Of a stretch of 64,000 nucleotides of DNA, positions 54,386-63,455 are shown piece by piece; the first letter of the stretch is position 1; each line of letters starts with the position of its first letter. Made by a program: the position numbers and the translations under genes. Source of the DNA: Bergeyella_A cardium (GTDB taxonomy: Bacteria > Bacteroidota > Bacteroidia > Flavobacteriales > Weeksellaceae). Location: assembly GCF_030012605.2 (NCBI RefSeq), contig NZ_CP114055.2. One strand, 5' to 3'. The notes under the pieces were generated by a model that had not been told where the DNA came from, made no database searches, and saw only the letters and a program-made list of their open reading frames with translations.

Positions 54386-55549
54386 ATGAAAAGACGGCTC
54401 TATCTATCAAAGTTTAATGTTTGGCTCACTTATATCTTTTTTACGGGTATCGTTAGCGCCATCGTGGTCTATTCCATCTTTCTCGTAAAAGAATTAAGGG
54501 CAAGGGAGACCAACCGAATGGGCATCTTCGTAAAGGCAATGCAACTCCTGCAAGAGAACCCCACAAGCATCTCTCCCGATACTCAGGATTTGATTTTATC
54601 CATCCTCGAGGAGAATAACCAGCTGCCCGTTATCGTAACCGATAGTAGAAAACGCCCCATCATCAGCGAAGGCACTTTTAGAAACATCCCCGAAGACATC
54701 ATTAAGGATAAAAACCATCTGAAAACCTACATCCAGCAGATGGAGAGCAACTATCCTCCCTTTGAAATAAAGCTGGCAAACAACGAGACCCAACTGGTAT
54801 TCTACGATAATTCAGCATTGCTCAACAATCTCCAATATTACCCTTACTTCCTCGGGGTCTTCATCCTCTCCTACCTCATCGTCTCCATCTGGTTTATGCA
54901 AACAATGAAGCGCCGAGACGAGGGCTTCCTCTGGGCTGGGCTCGCCAAAGAAACCGCACACCAAATTGGTACTCCGCTATCGTCTATGATTGGCTGGACG
55001 GAGATTCTAAAGCTCGAAAATCCTAACAGCACAGGTATAGACGAAATAGAAAAGGACATCCTAAGGCTGAAAACCATCTCCGAGAGGTTCTCAAAAATAG
55101 GCTCCATACCCGAGCTGAAAGACTACAACCTCTCCGAAACCCTACGCCTCAATTTTGATTACTTAAAGAGCCGAATCTCCGCCAAAATTAATTTTACTCT
55201 AAGCCTCCCCGAGCAGGAAATCCTCATTCCTCACAACAGAATCCTCTTCAGCTGGGTGATAGAAAACCTTGTAAAAAACGCCGTAGATGCAATGAAAGGT
55301 ATCGGCAGCCTGCACATCTCCCTCTACCAGAAAAACCACTCGATTTTTATGGATTTTAAAGACTCCGGCTGTGGTATGACGAGCAAACAAGCCCAGCGAA
55401 TCTTCCTCCCAGGCTACTCCACCAAAAAACGAGGCTGGGGATTGGGGCTAAGCCTTGCCCAAAGGGTAATAAAAACCTACCACAAAGGGAAAATCTCCAT
55501 TGCCGAAACCGAAATAAACAAAGGCACTACCTTCCGAATAAAGCTGTAA
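54386..55549 (+). CDS. membrane sensor histidine kinase without adjacent regulator
   Basis: The 387-residue protein has two membrane segments (about 13-31 and 151-170) around an extracytoplasmic sensor region of about 120 residues with no recognised domain. The cytoplasmic part has a dimerisation helix with His in LAKETAHQIGTPLSSMIGW near residues 188-206. The ATPase domain has the N box NLVKNAVDAM, G1 DSGCGM and G2 GWGLGLSLAQR. AHQIGTPLSS is the Bacteroidota variant of the H box. No response regulator gene is next to it. Linkage to dacB suggests it may sense the cell envelope, but that is inference. Confidence 0.88.
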   Translation: MKRRLYLSKFNVWLTYIFFTGIVSAIVVYSIFLVKELRARETNRMGIFVKAMQLLQENPTSISPDTQDLILSILEENNQLPVIVTDSRKRPIISEGTFRNIPEDIIKDKNHLKTYIQQMESNYPPFEIKLANNETQLVFYDNSALLNNLQYYPYFLGVFILSYLIVSIWFMQTMKRRDEGFLWAGLAKETAHQIGTPLSSMIGWTEILKLENPNSTGIDEIEKDILRLKTISERFSKIGSIPELKDYNLSETLRLNFDYLKSRISAKINFTLSLPEQEILIPHNRILFSWVIENLVKNAVDAMKGIGSLHISLYQKNHSIFMDFKDSGCGMTSKQAQRIFLPGYSTKKRGWGLGLSLAQRVIKTYHKGKISIAETEINKGTTFRIKL

Positions 55550-55655
55550 GTGGTAGGCAATAGGCTGTATGCGATTAGTTTGTAGTTAGTGGCTACTGGC
55601 AGTTAGTTTGTGATAAGTGGCTCCCCACGCTAGTGGGTGCTATTGGTTATTGGTG
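55550..55655. repeat. dispersed repeat cluster between kinase and CNNM genes
   Basis: It contains GATTAGTTTGTAG (55573-55585, also at 63577-63589), several GTTAGTGGCTACTGGC-like pieces, and the hairpin CCCACGCTAGTGGG near 55624-55637 within GCTCCCCACGCTAGTGGGTG. The stop codon of the convergent CNNM gene (55640-55642) lies just at its edge. Confidence 0.7.
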
Positions 55656-56980
55656 CTGTCATCGGATGGGGGTTGGTAGATGAGCTCGACCAATTCTACC
55701 CCCTTGTTTTGCATCTTGTGGATTTTAAAATGGTAATTCAGCAGGTTAAACTCTTGGTTCTCCTCTGGAATATCTTCGAGCTCGTGGAGAATAAAGCCCG
55801 CAAGGGTATTATAATCACCTTCATCGGAGAGCGGGAGCGCCTCTGGGAGGTGCTCGTTAATCTCTTCCAACGGTTGTGCTGCCTGCACCCAGTAGGTGTT
55901 TTCATCTACTTTTTCTACGATTTTCTCCTCGTCATCTTCCTCATCTTGGATTTCGCCCACGAGCTCCTCGAGGATATCTTCGAGGGTAATGATGCCCTCC
56001 GTACCGCCAAACTCATCAATGACGATAGCGAGGTGCATTTTCTTTGATTGGAAGACTTTCAGCAGGTCAGAAATCTTCTTACTCCCGACAACAAAGAATG
56101 CCTCGCGCATCAGTTCTCTAAGGTCAGAATGGCTGATATTCCCCGAGCGCTTTACATACTCGCGGATGATTTCCTTCGTATAGAGCACCCCGATGATGTT
56201 ATCTATGGAGTCTTCATAGACGGGGATTCGGGAGTAGCCACTTTCCATAATGGTATTGAGGATATCGTCTATCGGGTCTTCTATGTCTATGGAATGGATA
56301 TTCTGCCTCGGCACCATTATCTGCTTGGCAGAATGATCGGTGAAATCAAAAGCATTTTTAATGATTTCGTAATTCTCTTCTTCTATCTCGCCAGAATCTG
56401 CGCTCTGCTTTACCAAAAGCTGAAGTTCTTCGGTGGAATGAATATCGGAGTCGGAGGCTGGCGGTATGTTGATGAGCCTTAAAAACCCATTGGAAGTGGA
56501 GTTCATCAGCCAGATAAAAGGCTGAAAAAGGGTGGTAAATATCCTTAGCGGATAGGCAATAAACATTGCTGTGGGTTCTGACTTTCTTATCGCGATAGAC
56601 TTAGGAACCAGCTCGCCAAACACAATATGGAGGATGGTAATAATAAGAAAACTGAGCACCAAAGAGAGGGTGGTGAGGAGGGTTTCATCTAAACCGATAT
56701 TGAATGACAAGAAAAGTCGCTCGATAACGCTGTGCACGGCAGCCTCTCCTACCCAACCGAGCGCCAGAGAAGCAAGGGTAATCCCCAATTGAGTAGCGGA
56801 GAGATAGGCATCGAGCTTTTTAATGATATGCTCTGCCTGCTTTGCGAGAGGATTGCCCTCTGCTGCTTTTATTTGAATTTGAGAGTAGCGTACTTTTACG
56901 ATTGAAAATTCGGCTGCCACGAAAAAGCCATTGAGAATAACAAGAAATAAAGCCAATAGTATCCTGACCGAGTCGTCCAT
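55640..56980 (-). CDS. CNNM/HlyC-CorC family membrane protein with CBS domains
   Basis: The 446-residue protein has an N-terminal DUF21/CNNM membrane domain of about four helices (about 5-25, 60-85, 100-120, 135-155, with GELVPKSIAIR). Two CBS domains follow at about 205-330 (MVPRQNIHSIDIED, GVLYTKEI, IVIDEFGGTEGIITLEDILE), then a C-terminal CorC_HlyC domain (about 345-435). Relatives take part in magnesium/cobalt export; in Flavobacteria a member is the gliding-associated GldE, but a neighbouring gldD is absent here. A TATCTTTG box on the minus strand (57005-57012) serves as the likely -7. The stop codon lies in the dispersed repeat. Confidence 0.9.
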   Translation of the reverse strand: MDDSVRILLALFLVILNGFFVAAEFSIVKVRYSQIQIKAAEGNPLAKQAEHIIKKLDAYLSATQLGITLASLALGWVGEAAVHSVIERLFLSFNIGLDETLLTTLSLVLSFLIITILHIVFGELVPKSIAIRKSEPTAMFIAYPLRIFTTLFQPFIWLMNSTSNGFLRLINIPPASDSDIHSTEELQLLVKQSADSGEIEEENYEIIKNAFDFTDHSAKQIMVPRQNIHSIDIEDPIDDILNTIMESGYSRIPVYEDSIDNIIGVLYTKEIIREYVKRSGNISHSDLRELMREAFFVVGSKKISDLLKVFQSKKMHLAIVIDEFGGTEGIITLEDILEELVGEIQDEEDDEEKIVEKVDENTYWVQAAQPLEEINEHLPEALPLSDEGDYNTLAGFILHELEDIPEENQEFNLLNYHFKIHKMQNKGVELVELIYQPPSDDSTNNQ

Positions 56981-57080
56981 TTTTATACGAAATATTAATC
57001 AGGACAAAGATATATATTTTTTTATAACTAAAATGCCCTAGGAAATTGGGATTCTAAACCTGCGATGAGATACGGCGGAT

Positions 57081-57113
57081 AAAAAAACATCGGCTCTACA
57101 AGTAGAGCCGATG
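57081..57113 (-). terminator. terminator of the ATP synthase operon
   Basis: CATCGGCTCTAC (57088-57099) and GTAGAGCCGATG (57102-57113) form a perfect 12-bp stem around AA. On the minus strand the stem is followed by seven T residues (57081-57087). Confidence 0.9.
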
Positions 57114-57150
57114 CGGTAATGATAATGTTCAATAAATTTAAAAATAAAAA

Positions 57151-58014
57151 TTATGAATTTTTTAATGCTTCTGCGCCAGATACAATCTCGAGGATTTCGT
57201 TTGTAATCGCTGCCTGACGAGCTTTGTTGTAATAAATTACCAATTCGCTCTTCAGTGCCTGTGCATTATCGGTCGCTTTATGCATTGCCGTCATCCTCGC
57301 ACCGTGCTCAGACGCTACAGAATCGAGCACCGCCTTGAAAAGTTGAGTTTTTATAGACTTAGGGATAAGGTTATCCAAAATCTCTGCACGGCTTGGCTCA
57401 AAGATATAATCTTTCTCTACTCCTACATCTTCGGTCTCTGGCATTGATATAGGGAGGAACTTCTCTGCCTGAACCTCCTGTGTAGCTGCATTGATAAACT
57501 TATTGTAGATAAGATATACTTCATCAAATTTACCTTCTACGAAGTCCTTCATCACAGAATAAGCTACGCTGGATACTGCATCGAAGGTGAGGTTATCGTA
57601 TATCGCACTATGGTTTGCATATACTTCCTTCAATTTCTTTACAGCATCAAAAGCCTTTTTACCAATTGTAAGAACTTCTACTTCTACGCCTTCTTTAAGA
57701 GCTATCTGATGGTTGAGCTCTTTTATAACGGAGGAGTTGAAAGCCCCTGCAAGCCCTCTGTTGGAAGTAATCGCGATAAAGAGAACGCGCTTTACCTCTC
57801 TTGCCTGTGCATATACGGAGATATTATCAGGGTTTGAGCTTGAATTTACATTTTGGATAAGCTCTTGTAACTTTTCAGAATAAGGTCTGAGCATTACAAT
57901 CGCATCTTGAGCTTTTTTGAGCTTAGCAGCAGATACCATTTTCATAGCGCTGGTGATCTGCATCGTAGATGAGATTGATGTAATTCTTCCTCTAATTTCT
58001 TTTAAGTTCGCCAT
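57151..58014 (-). CDS. atpG: F1F0 ATP synthase gamma subunit
   Basis: AtpG is the central rotor shaft of F1. The 287-residue product starts MANLKEIRGRITSISSTMQI, followed by TSAMKMVSAAKLKKAQ, the classic N-terminal helix. It has TSNRGLAGAFNSSVIKEL and ends with SEHGARMTAMHKATDNA and NKARQAAITNEILEIVSGAEAL. It is the last gene of the operon here; atpD and atpC do not follow and must lie elsewhere. Confidence 0.97.
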   Translation of the reverse strand: MANLKEIRGRITSISSTMQITSAMKMVSAAKLKKAQDAIVMLRPYSEKLQELIQNVNSSSNPDNISVYAQAREVKRVLFIAITSNRGLAGAFNSSVIKELNHQIALKEGVEVEVLTIGKKAFDAVKKLKEVYANHSAIYDNLTFDAVSSVAYSVMKDFVEGKFDEVYLIYNKFINAATQEVQAEKFLPISMPETEDVGVEKDYIFEPSRAEILDNLIPKSIKTQLFKAVLDSVASEHGARMTAMHKATDNAQALKSELVIYYNKARQAAITNEILEIVSGAEALKNS

Positions 58015-58068
58015 TGTTTTATTGTATTAGTTGAAGGCTTAATCTCTTAAACCTTCAACAGTGAACCA

Positions 58069-59646
58069 TTAATTATACTTCGCAGCGATGTCGTTTGCAG
58101 CTGCTTTCAATACACTTGTAATGTCTCCATCTATCTTACCTGCTTTGATGGCAGCCATAGTATCCGGATGCTTAGCTCTAAGGAATTCTACATATTCCTT
58201 CATAAACTCTTTTACCTTTCTTACAGGTACATTTCTAAGCAAGTTTTCTGTACCCGCATATACCATCGCTACCTGGTCTTCTACACGAAGCGGAGAGTTT
58301 ACAGGCTGTTTAAGGATTTCCACATTCTTCTCACCTTTTGTAATAACGGAAAGTGTAGCGGCATCAAGGTCTGAACCGAATTTAGCAAATGCTTCAAGCT
58401 CCTTATACTGTGCTTGGTCAAGTTTTAATGTACCCGATACTTTTTTCATTGATTTAATCTGAGCATTTCCCCCTACTCTGGATACTGAGATACCCACATT
58501 AATCGCTGGTCTTACCCCAGAGTTAAACAAATCAGACTCCAAGAAAATCTGCCCATCTGTAATGGAGATAACATTGGTTGGGATATACGCGGAGACATCC
58601 CCTGCTTGGGTTTCAATAATCGGAAGAGCGGTAAGCGAACCACCACCTTTTACAACAGGTTTTAATGATTCTGGGAGGTCATTCATTTGCTTAGCAATTT
58701 CATCGTCTGCGATTACTTTTGCTGCTCTTTCCAATAAACGGGAGTGTAAGTAGAATACATCCCCAGGATATGCCTCACGACCTGGTGGTCTTCTCAATAA
58801 TAGGGAAAGCTCACGATAAGCTACCGCCTGTTTAGATAAATCATCATAGACGATAAGGGCTGGGCGCCCTGTATCACGGAAGAACTCTCCGATAGCCGCA
58901 CCTGCCATTGGTGCATATACCTGCATTGGTGCAGGGTCAGAAGCGTTTGCTGCTACTACTACAGTATAAGCGAGTGCTCCTTTGTCTGCCAAAGTCTGAA
59001 CAATCTGAGCTACAGTAGAGCCTTTTTGCCCAACAGCAACATATATACAGAATACAGGCTCGCCTGCATCATAAAATTCTTTTTGATTAAGGATAGTATC
59101 GATAGCTACAGTAGTTTTCCCTGTCTGTCTATCTCCAATGATAAGCTCTCTCTGCCCTCTTCCGATAGGAATCATTGAGTCTACCGCTACGATACCTGTT
59201 TGTAATGGCTCATTTACTGGCTGACGATAAATAACCCCTGGAGCTTTTCTTTCCAATGGCATTTCATATAAATCACCAGTGATAGGTCCTTTACCATCAA
59301 TAGGGTTACCAAGAGTATCTACCACCCTTCCGAGAAGCCCCTCTCCTACTTTAATAGAAGAGATTCTATTGGTTCTCTTTACAGTATCTCCTTCTTTTAC
59401 GAGTTTAGATTCACCTAAAAGAGCGATACCTACATTATCTTCTTCAAGGTTTAATACAATACCTTCTACATCTGAAGAGAATTTTACCAACTCTCCGTAT
59501 TGTACATTTTCAAGCCCATAAACACGAGCGATACCATCACCAATCGTTAGTACAGTACCAACTTCTTCAATATTAGATTGAGTATCAAAATTCGCTAATT
59601 GCTGTTTTAAAATAGCTGAAACTTCAGCTGGATTTATTTCTGCCAT
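58069..59646 (-). CDS. atpA: F1F0 ATP synthase alpha subunit
   Basis: AtpA is the regulatory nucleotide-binding subunit of F1. The 525-residue protein has the N-terminal crown domain, the P-loop GDRQTGKTTVAIDTI near 172-186, and the long YVAVGQKGSTVAQIV segment. REAYPGDVFYLHSRLLERAA follows, and ALPIIETQAGDVSAYIPTNV leads to the catalytic-interface Arg region. The length and motifs are complete. Confidence 0.98.
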   Translation of the reverse strand: MAEINPAEVSAILKQQLANFDTQSNIEEVGTVLTIGDGIARVYGLENVQYGELVKFSSDVEGIVLNLEEDNVGIALLGESKLVKEGDTVKRTNRISSIKVGEGLLGRVVDTLGNPIDGKGPITGDLYEMPLERKAPGVIYRQPVNEPLQTGIVAVDSMIPIGRGQRELIIGDRQTGKTTVAIDTILNQKEFYDAGEPVFCIYVAVGQKGSTVAQIVQTLADKGALAYTVVVAANASDPAPMQVYAPMAGAAIGEFFRDTGRPALIVYDDLSKQAVAYRELSLLLRRPPGREAYPGDVFYLHSRLLERAAKVIADDEIAKQMNDLPESLKPVVKGGGSLTALPIIETQAGDVSAYIPTNVISITDGQIFLESDLFNSGVRPAINVGISVSRVGGNAQIKSMKKVSGTLKLDQAQYKELEAFAKFGSDLDAATLSVITKGEKNVEILKQPVNSPLRVEDQVAMVYAGTENLLRNVPVRKVKEFMKEYVEFLRAKHPDTMAAIKAGKIDGDITSVLKAAANDIAAKYN

Positions 59647-59665
59647 TGTGTGGTTGTTTTATCTT

Positions 59666-60202
59666 TTAATTTAACTGAAAGTTTTTCTTAATTTGATTTA
59701 ACTTGGATTTTACGGAAGCATCAATCTGCTGATCTCCTACTCTTAGGATATACCCTCCCAGTATCTCTGGCTTGATGATAAGCTCAAGCTCATACTGAGA
59801 ACCCTGAACCAGGGTTGTAGATTTTAAAATATGATCTACCGACTGAGAAGAGAGCTGTGTAGCAGTGGTAAGTGTAACCTTTTGCACATTATTTTCAGCA
59901 TTAATTTTATTAATGTATTCCTGTGCTATCTCTTCCAAGTGAGATTCTCTACCTCTTGAAATCACCAGCTTTACAAAGTTCTGAGAAACGGGTGAGAAAC
60001 CTTTGAAAATCTCTTGAACTACGGATAATTTCTTTTTATAGTCAATGAACGGAGTCTCTAAAAATCTCACCAAATCCTTAGATTCGGATAAGACTTTTAT
60101 AATATCCTTCATTTCGGTGTAGATAGTCTGAGTCTGGTTTGATTCCTTTGCAAAATCAAGCAGTCCCTGAGCATATCTTCTTGCAACTTTACTCGTAAGC
60201 AT
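59666..60202 (-). CDS. atpH: F1F0 ATP synthase delta subunit
   Basis: AtpH links F1 to the peripheral stalk. The 178-residue protein has the N-terminal helical domain (LTSKVARRYAQGLLDFAKES) and the conserved C-terminal GGYILRVGDQQIDASVKSKL. It starts one base after the atpF stop, consistent with coupled translation. Confidence 0.95.
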   Translation of the reverse strand: MLTSKVARRYAQGLLDFAKESNQTQTIYTEMKDIIKVLSESKDLVRFLETPFIDYKKKLSVVQEIFKGFSPVSQNFVKLVISRGRESHLEEIAQEYINKINAENNVQKVTLTTATQLSSQSVDHILKSTTLVQGSQYELELIIKPEILGGYILRVGDQQIDASVKSKLNQIKKNFQLN

Positions 60203-60203
60203 A

Positions 60204-60698
60204 TTAGTTATGGTTAGAGTTATTCAAATAGTTTTCTACCAAAGCATTTTGAGCATCAGAATTATCTAATTTCTGCTTTAATATTTGCTCAGCTATGCCT
60301 ACAGAGAGAGCACCAATCTGGTTTTTAATATCTGCCATAGCTGCTGCTTTCTCTGCTTGAATGGTTTGCTTAGCCTGCTCGATAAGCTTCTCGCCTTCTG
60401 CTTTTGCTACATCTTGAGCTTCGCTTACAATTTTATCTTTTAATTCTCTTGCTTCTTTCAGGATAGCATCTCTTTCTATTTTCGCTTCACGGACGATTCT
60501 CTCGTTATCAGCTTTCAAGGACTCCATTTCTTTTCTTGCGAGTTTAGCCTGGTTAAGCGCATCTGTAATGGATACTTCTCTTTCATTTACAGCAGAAAGG
60601 ATAGGCTTCCAAGCATATTTTGCTAAAAGAGCTACCAAGATGAGGAAGACAACAGCCGTCCAAAATATATTACCAATTGATGGGGTTAATAATTCCAT
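60204..60698 (-). CDS. atpF: F1F0 ATP synthase b subunit
   Basis: AtpF forms the peripheral stalk. The 164-residue product has one membrane helix near residues 10-27 (IFWTAVVFLILVALLAKYAW, then KPILSAVNERE) and a long charged coiled coil rich in Ala, Glu and Lys. Length and gene order confirm the assignment. Confidence 0.96.
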   Translation of the reverse strand: MELLTPSIGNIFWTAVVFLILVALLAKYAWKPILSAVNEREVSITDALNQAKLARKEMESLKADNERIVREAKIERDAILKEARELKDKIVSEAQDVAKAEGEKLIEQAKQTIQAEKAAAMADIKNQIGALSVGIAEQILKQKLDNSDAQNALVENYLNNSNHN

Positions 60699-60788
60699 TA
60701 TATATATAAGTTTTTATGATTTACTTTTCTAACTTTTTATAAAGACCTCTGCAAACCAACCGTCTGCAGAGGTTCTTTAAATTGTCTA

Positions 60789-60998
60789 TTATCCGTTACC
60801 AAGCATTGCTACTACGATACCGAATAGACCAGCACCTTCAATAAGAGCTGCTGCGATAATCATTGCAGTTTGGATTTTACCTGATTGCTCTGGTTGTCTT
60901 GCAATACCATCCATTGCAGAAGAACCAATTTTACCAATTCCAAATCCTACACCAAGAACAGCTAAACCTGCTCCAATTGCTGCGATACTACCTGTCAT
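60789..60998 (-). CDS. atpE: F1F0 ATP synthase c subunit
   Basis: The 69-residue proteolipid has two membrane helices. The first is glycine-rich (AAIGAGLAVLGVGFGIGKIG), the polar loop is ARQPEQSGKIQ, and the second helix carries the proton-binding Glu in AALIEGAGLFGIVVAML. The GIVVAML context and Glu fit a proton type. The glutamine-rich sodium-type pattern is not evident. Confidence 0.97.
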   Translation of the reverse strand: MTGSIAAIGAGLAVLGVGFGIGKIGSSAMDGIARQPEQSGKIQTAMIIAAALIEGAGLFGIVVAMLGNG

Positions 60999-61042
60999 AA
61001 TATTATAATTTAAAAAAGTTATTTAATTATTTATTTCTCTGA

Positions 61043-62137
61043 TTAATGATCGTGATGAGGTTCCTCTACTGCTGAGCCTATAAAGAGGGCTGTAAGCATT
61101 GTAAAGATATACGCCTGTAGTGCTGCTACCAATACTTCAAGGGTATAGATAAAGAGAGACATACCTAATGCTACAGGAGCTATTGCATAAGTTTTCATAA
61201 TAAAGATAAGTGCAAGTAAGCTCATAATAATGATATGCCCAGCCGTCATATTAGCAAAGAGACGAATCATCAATGCAAAAGGTTTTGTGATAATACCCAA
61301 TAGCTCTACTGGAACGAGGATAAGATAAATCAAAATCTTTCCTCCGAAAGGCATTCCCTTACCGAGTGGATCAAACATATGCATCCAATAGGTTTTTCTA
61401 CCGCTGAGGTTTACAATTAATAAAGTGAGTACAGAAAGCGTAAAGGTAAAAGCGATATTCCCCGTAGTATTGGCTGCGCCTGGGAAAAGCCCGAGAATAT
61501 TAAGCACCCAAATAAAGAGGAACAGAGTAGTTAAATAAGGCACATACTTTCTATACCTAAGCGCTCCTATATTTTGCAATGCGATATCATCTCTCACAAA
61601 GAGTACAAGAGGCTCTATAAATTTGGCTATTCCAGAAGGAACTTGTGATTTTTTATAAGAAGATGCAGTAGCAAATCCTATTATTAATAAGATAAGGGCT
61701 GCTAAAAGCATTTGTGCTACATTCTTAGTAATAGATAAGTCAAGAGGTTTTAGATTTTCATCTGTCGGGTGATGGTGTTCATCTAATTTTAAATCTCCTG
61801 ATGCATTGGTTTCGTATATTTTTTCGTGAAAAAGCACATAGTATTTACCGTCTTTCTCTACCACTTCACTCTTCCCTGCTTCATTAGAATGCCCAAATTC
61901 TGCTGAGCTGAATACCTTTAAACCATTATCCCAAAGAATAACTGGCAAGTTAAGCGTTACAGAGTTTTCTCCTTCTCCCCAAAAGTGCCAAGAATGCCCA
62001 TCTTGAATATGGTGCATAATAAATGGTACGGGATTATACTTCTCCTCTTTCCCTGCTTCTGAATGCCCATTCTCACTGGAAAAACCAAGTGTAAATGTCA
62101 ATAGCGAAAAGGCAATCAAGAGTCTTTTAAAATTCAT
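61043..62137 (-). CDS. atpB: F1F0 ATP synthase a subunit with long N-terminal extension
   Basis: AtpB forms the proton channel with the c ring. At 364 residues it is about 100 longer than E. coli AtpB. The N-terminus has a signal-like segment (LLIAFSLLTFTLGFSS) and a His/Glu-rich extracytoplasmic region of about 130 residues, usual in Bacteroidota. Five or six membrane helices follow, with MIRLFANMTAGHIIIMSLL carrying the essential Arg, and LEVLVAALQAYIFTMLTALF near the end. A promoter lies upstream at 62164. Confidence 0.96.
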   Translation of the reverse strand: MNFKRLLIAFSLLTFTLGFSSENGHSEAGKEEKYNPVPFIMHHIQDGHSWHFWGEGENSVTLNLPVILWDNGLKVFSSAEFGHSNEAGKSEVVEKDGKYYVLFHEKIYETNASGDLKLDEHHHPTDENLKPLDLSITKNVAQMLLAALILLIIGFATASSYKKSQVPSGIAKFIEPLVLFVRDDIALQNIGALRYRKYVPYLTTLFLFIWVLNILGLFPGAANTTGNIAFTFTLSVLTLLIVNLSGRKTYWMHMFDPLGKGMPFGGKILIYLILVPVELLGIITKPFALMIRLFANMTAGHIIIMSLLALIFIMKTYAIAPVALGMSLFIYTLEVLVAALQAYIFTMLTALFIGSAVEEPHHDH

Positions 62138-62163
62138 AACTAAATGCTATTTCAAAATTTTCG

Positions 62164-62195
62164 CAAAAATAGAAAATAATAATTGAATCCTACAA
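62164..62195 (-). promoter_or_regulatory. promoter of the atpBEFHAG operon
   Basis: On the minus strand, TTG (62193-62195) is followed after 21 bases by TATTTTTG (62164-62171), 26 bases ahead of the atpB start. Confidence 0.6.
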
Positions 62196-62226
62196 TTGTT
62201 TAGATAGATTTTATATGATTTTTATC

Positions 62227-62589
62227 CTATTTTTTCAAGAGCTTTATCAGCAGGAGAACCTCCGCCGCCAAATAAGCCCAATAAAGCATAAAATAAGAAA
62301 GTATTTCCTCCTTAAAATCCTTTTGGAAAACGGCAATATACCCCATTGCAAAGAGCTTAAAGACCACAAAGCCCAAGAACGCAAATCCTATGATAGCCGA
62401 CTTATCCAATATATAAAGCGTAAGAAAAGTCATCACCCCTATAAATGCGGTAAAGAATATCAAAAAGTGTATTCTGTAGTTGAGAGAAATAATGCCCTGC
62501 ACCTGCAAGAAATACTGAGCGAGGAATAAAAGCACAGCAAAGAGGATAAATACCAGAAAGGAATAGAGGGCAAATCTAGTTTTCTTCAT
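62227..62589 (-). CDS. small membrane protein of the ATP synthase locus (DUF6168-like)
   Basis: The 120-residue protein has four membrane helices (about residues 6-26, 37-57, 63-83 and 95-116), short loops and a basic C-terminus (LLIKLLKK). I chose the ATG at 62589 because a -7 box (TAGTTTTG on the minus strand) at 62596-62603 overlaps the alternative TTG start nine bases upstream. Flavobacteria often carry such a gene just before atpB, and it may play an AtpI-like assembly role; that is inference from position. A separate atpZ is not seen. Confidence 0.7.
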   Translation of the reverse strand: MKKTRFALYSFLVFILFAVLLFLAQYFLQVQGIISLNYRIHFLIFFTAFIGVMTFLTLYILDKSAIIGFAFLGFVVFKLFAMGYIAVFQKDFKEEILSYFMLYWAYLAAEVLLLIKLLKK

Positions 62590-62595
62590 ACCTCG

Positions 62596-62603
62596 CAAAA
62601 CTA
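62596..62603 (-). promoter_or_regulatory. -7 promoter element for the DUF6168-like gene
   Basis: TAGTTTTG on the minus strand ends six bases before the ATG at 62589. It decides the start of that gene and is another near-leaderless case. Confidence 0.5.
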
Positions 62604-62685
62604 AATATTTTTTCAGAATTAATACTTCTCAGCGGTTTTAAATAAAGATTAACCGCCTTGATAATAGATTTTATGCCAAATTGTC

Positions 62686-62693
62686 TACTTTTG
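62686..62693 (+). promoter_or_regulatory. -7 promoter element for clpP
   Basis: TACTTTTG matches TAnnTTTG. It lies inside the apparent in-frame extension that starts at TTG 62681, which shows that the extension is not translated and supports the ATG at 62750. A TTG at 62658-62660 is 25 bases upstream, slightly far for a -33 box. Confidence 0.5.
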
Positions 62694-62749
62694 CAATTGG
62701 GTATGTTTTTTGCCAAAACCGCCCCGCTATTCTTAAAAGAACAAAAACT

Positions 62750-63439
62750 ATGGATATTAAAAAGGATTTTAGAGATTTCTCTGTAAAGCATCTGGGCAAT
62801 AATGGCCTCGCTACCGACCAATATATGAATGCGTTTAACCCCACAAACCTCACGCCTTATATTATGGAGGAAAGGCGACTAAATGTAGCGCAAATGGATG
62901 TCTTCTCCCGACTGATGATGGACAGAATCATCTTCCTCGGGACGGGGATTGATGACCAAGTGGCAAACATCGTAACCGCACAGCTCCTCTTCTTAGAGAG
63001 TGCAGACCCAAGTAAAGACATTCAGATTTACATCAATTCACCAGGGGGCAGTGTATATGCAGGACTCGGAATTTATGACACAATGCAAATCATCAAGCCA
63101 GATGTAGCAACCATCTGCACGGGTATGGCAGCATCTATGGGGGCAGTTCTCCTCGTAGCAGGTGAAAAAGGCAAGCGCTCAGCACTAAAACACTCACGAG
63201 TGATGATTCATCAGCCGAGTGGTGGTGCTCAGGGAGTAGCTTCCGATATGGAAATCAACCTCAGAGAGATGCTAAAACTCAAAAAAGAACTCTACGAAAT
63301 CATCTCCTCCCACTCTGGGCAGAGCTTCGATTGGGTAGAAAAGGCGTCCGACAGAGATTATTGGATGACCTCTGAAGAAGCAAAAGGCTTCGGAATGATA
63401 GACGAAGTACTACAAAAAGCAGCAAGTAATAAGCAGTAG
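62750..63439 (+). CDS. clpP: ATP-dependent Clp protease proteolytic subunit
   Basis: ClpP degrades unfolded proteins with ClpX or ClpA/C. From the ATG at 62750 it has 229 residues. The catalytic triad motifs are present: GMAASMGAVLL with the active Ser, MIHQPSGGAQG with His, and an Asp in the later SDRDYWM region. NSPGGSVYAGLGIYDTM is the conserved substrate loop. The N-terminal part of about 25 residues is longer than in E. coli, as in other Bacteroidota, and may be a propeptide. An 18-bp hairpin follows. Confidence 0.96.
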   Translation: MDIKKDFRDFSVKHLGNNGLATDQYMNAFNPTNLTPYIMEERRLNVAQMDVFSRLMMDRIIFLGTGIDDQVANIVTAQLLFLESADPSKDIQIYINSPGGSVYAGLGIYDTMQIIKPDVATICTGMAASMGAVLLVAGEKGKRSALKHSRVMIHQPSGGAQGVASDMEINLREMLKLKKELYEIISSHSGQSFDWVEKASDRDYWMTSEEAKGFGMIDEVLQKAASNKQ

Positions 63440-63455
63440 GCTTAAAGCTCTCTGC

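Noticed and set aside
62681..62749. N-terminal extension of ClpP from a TTG codon
   Set aside because: The -7 promoter box lies inside it and the family start matches the ATG at 62750.
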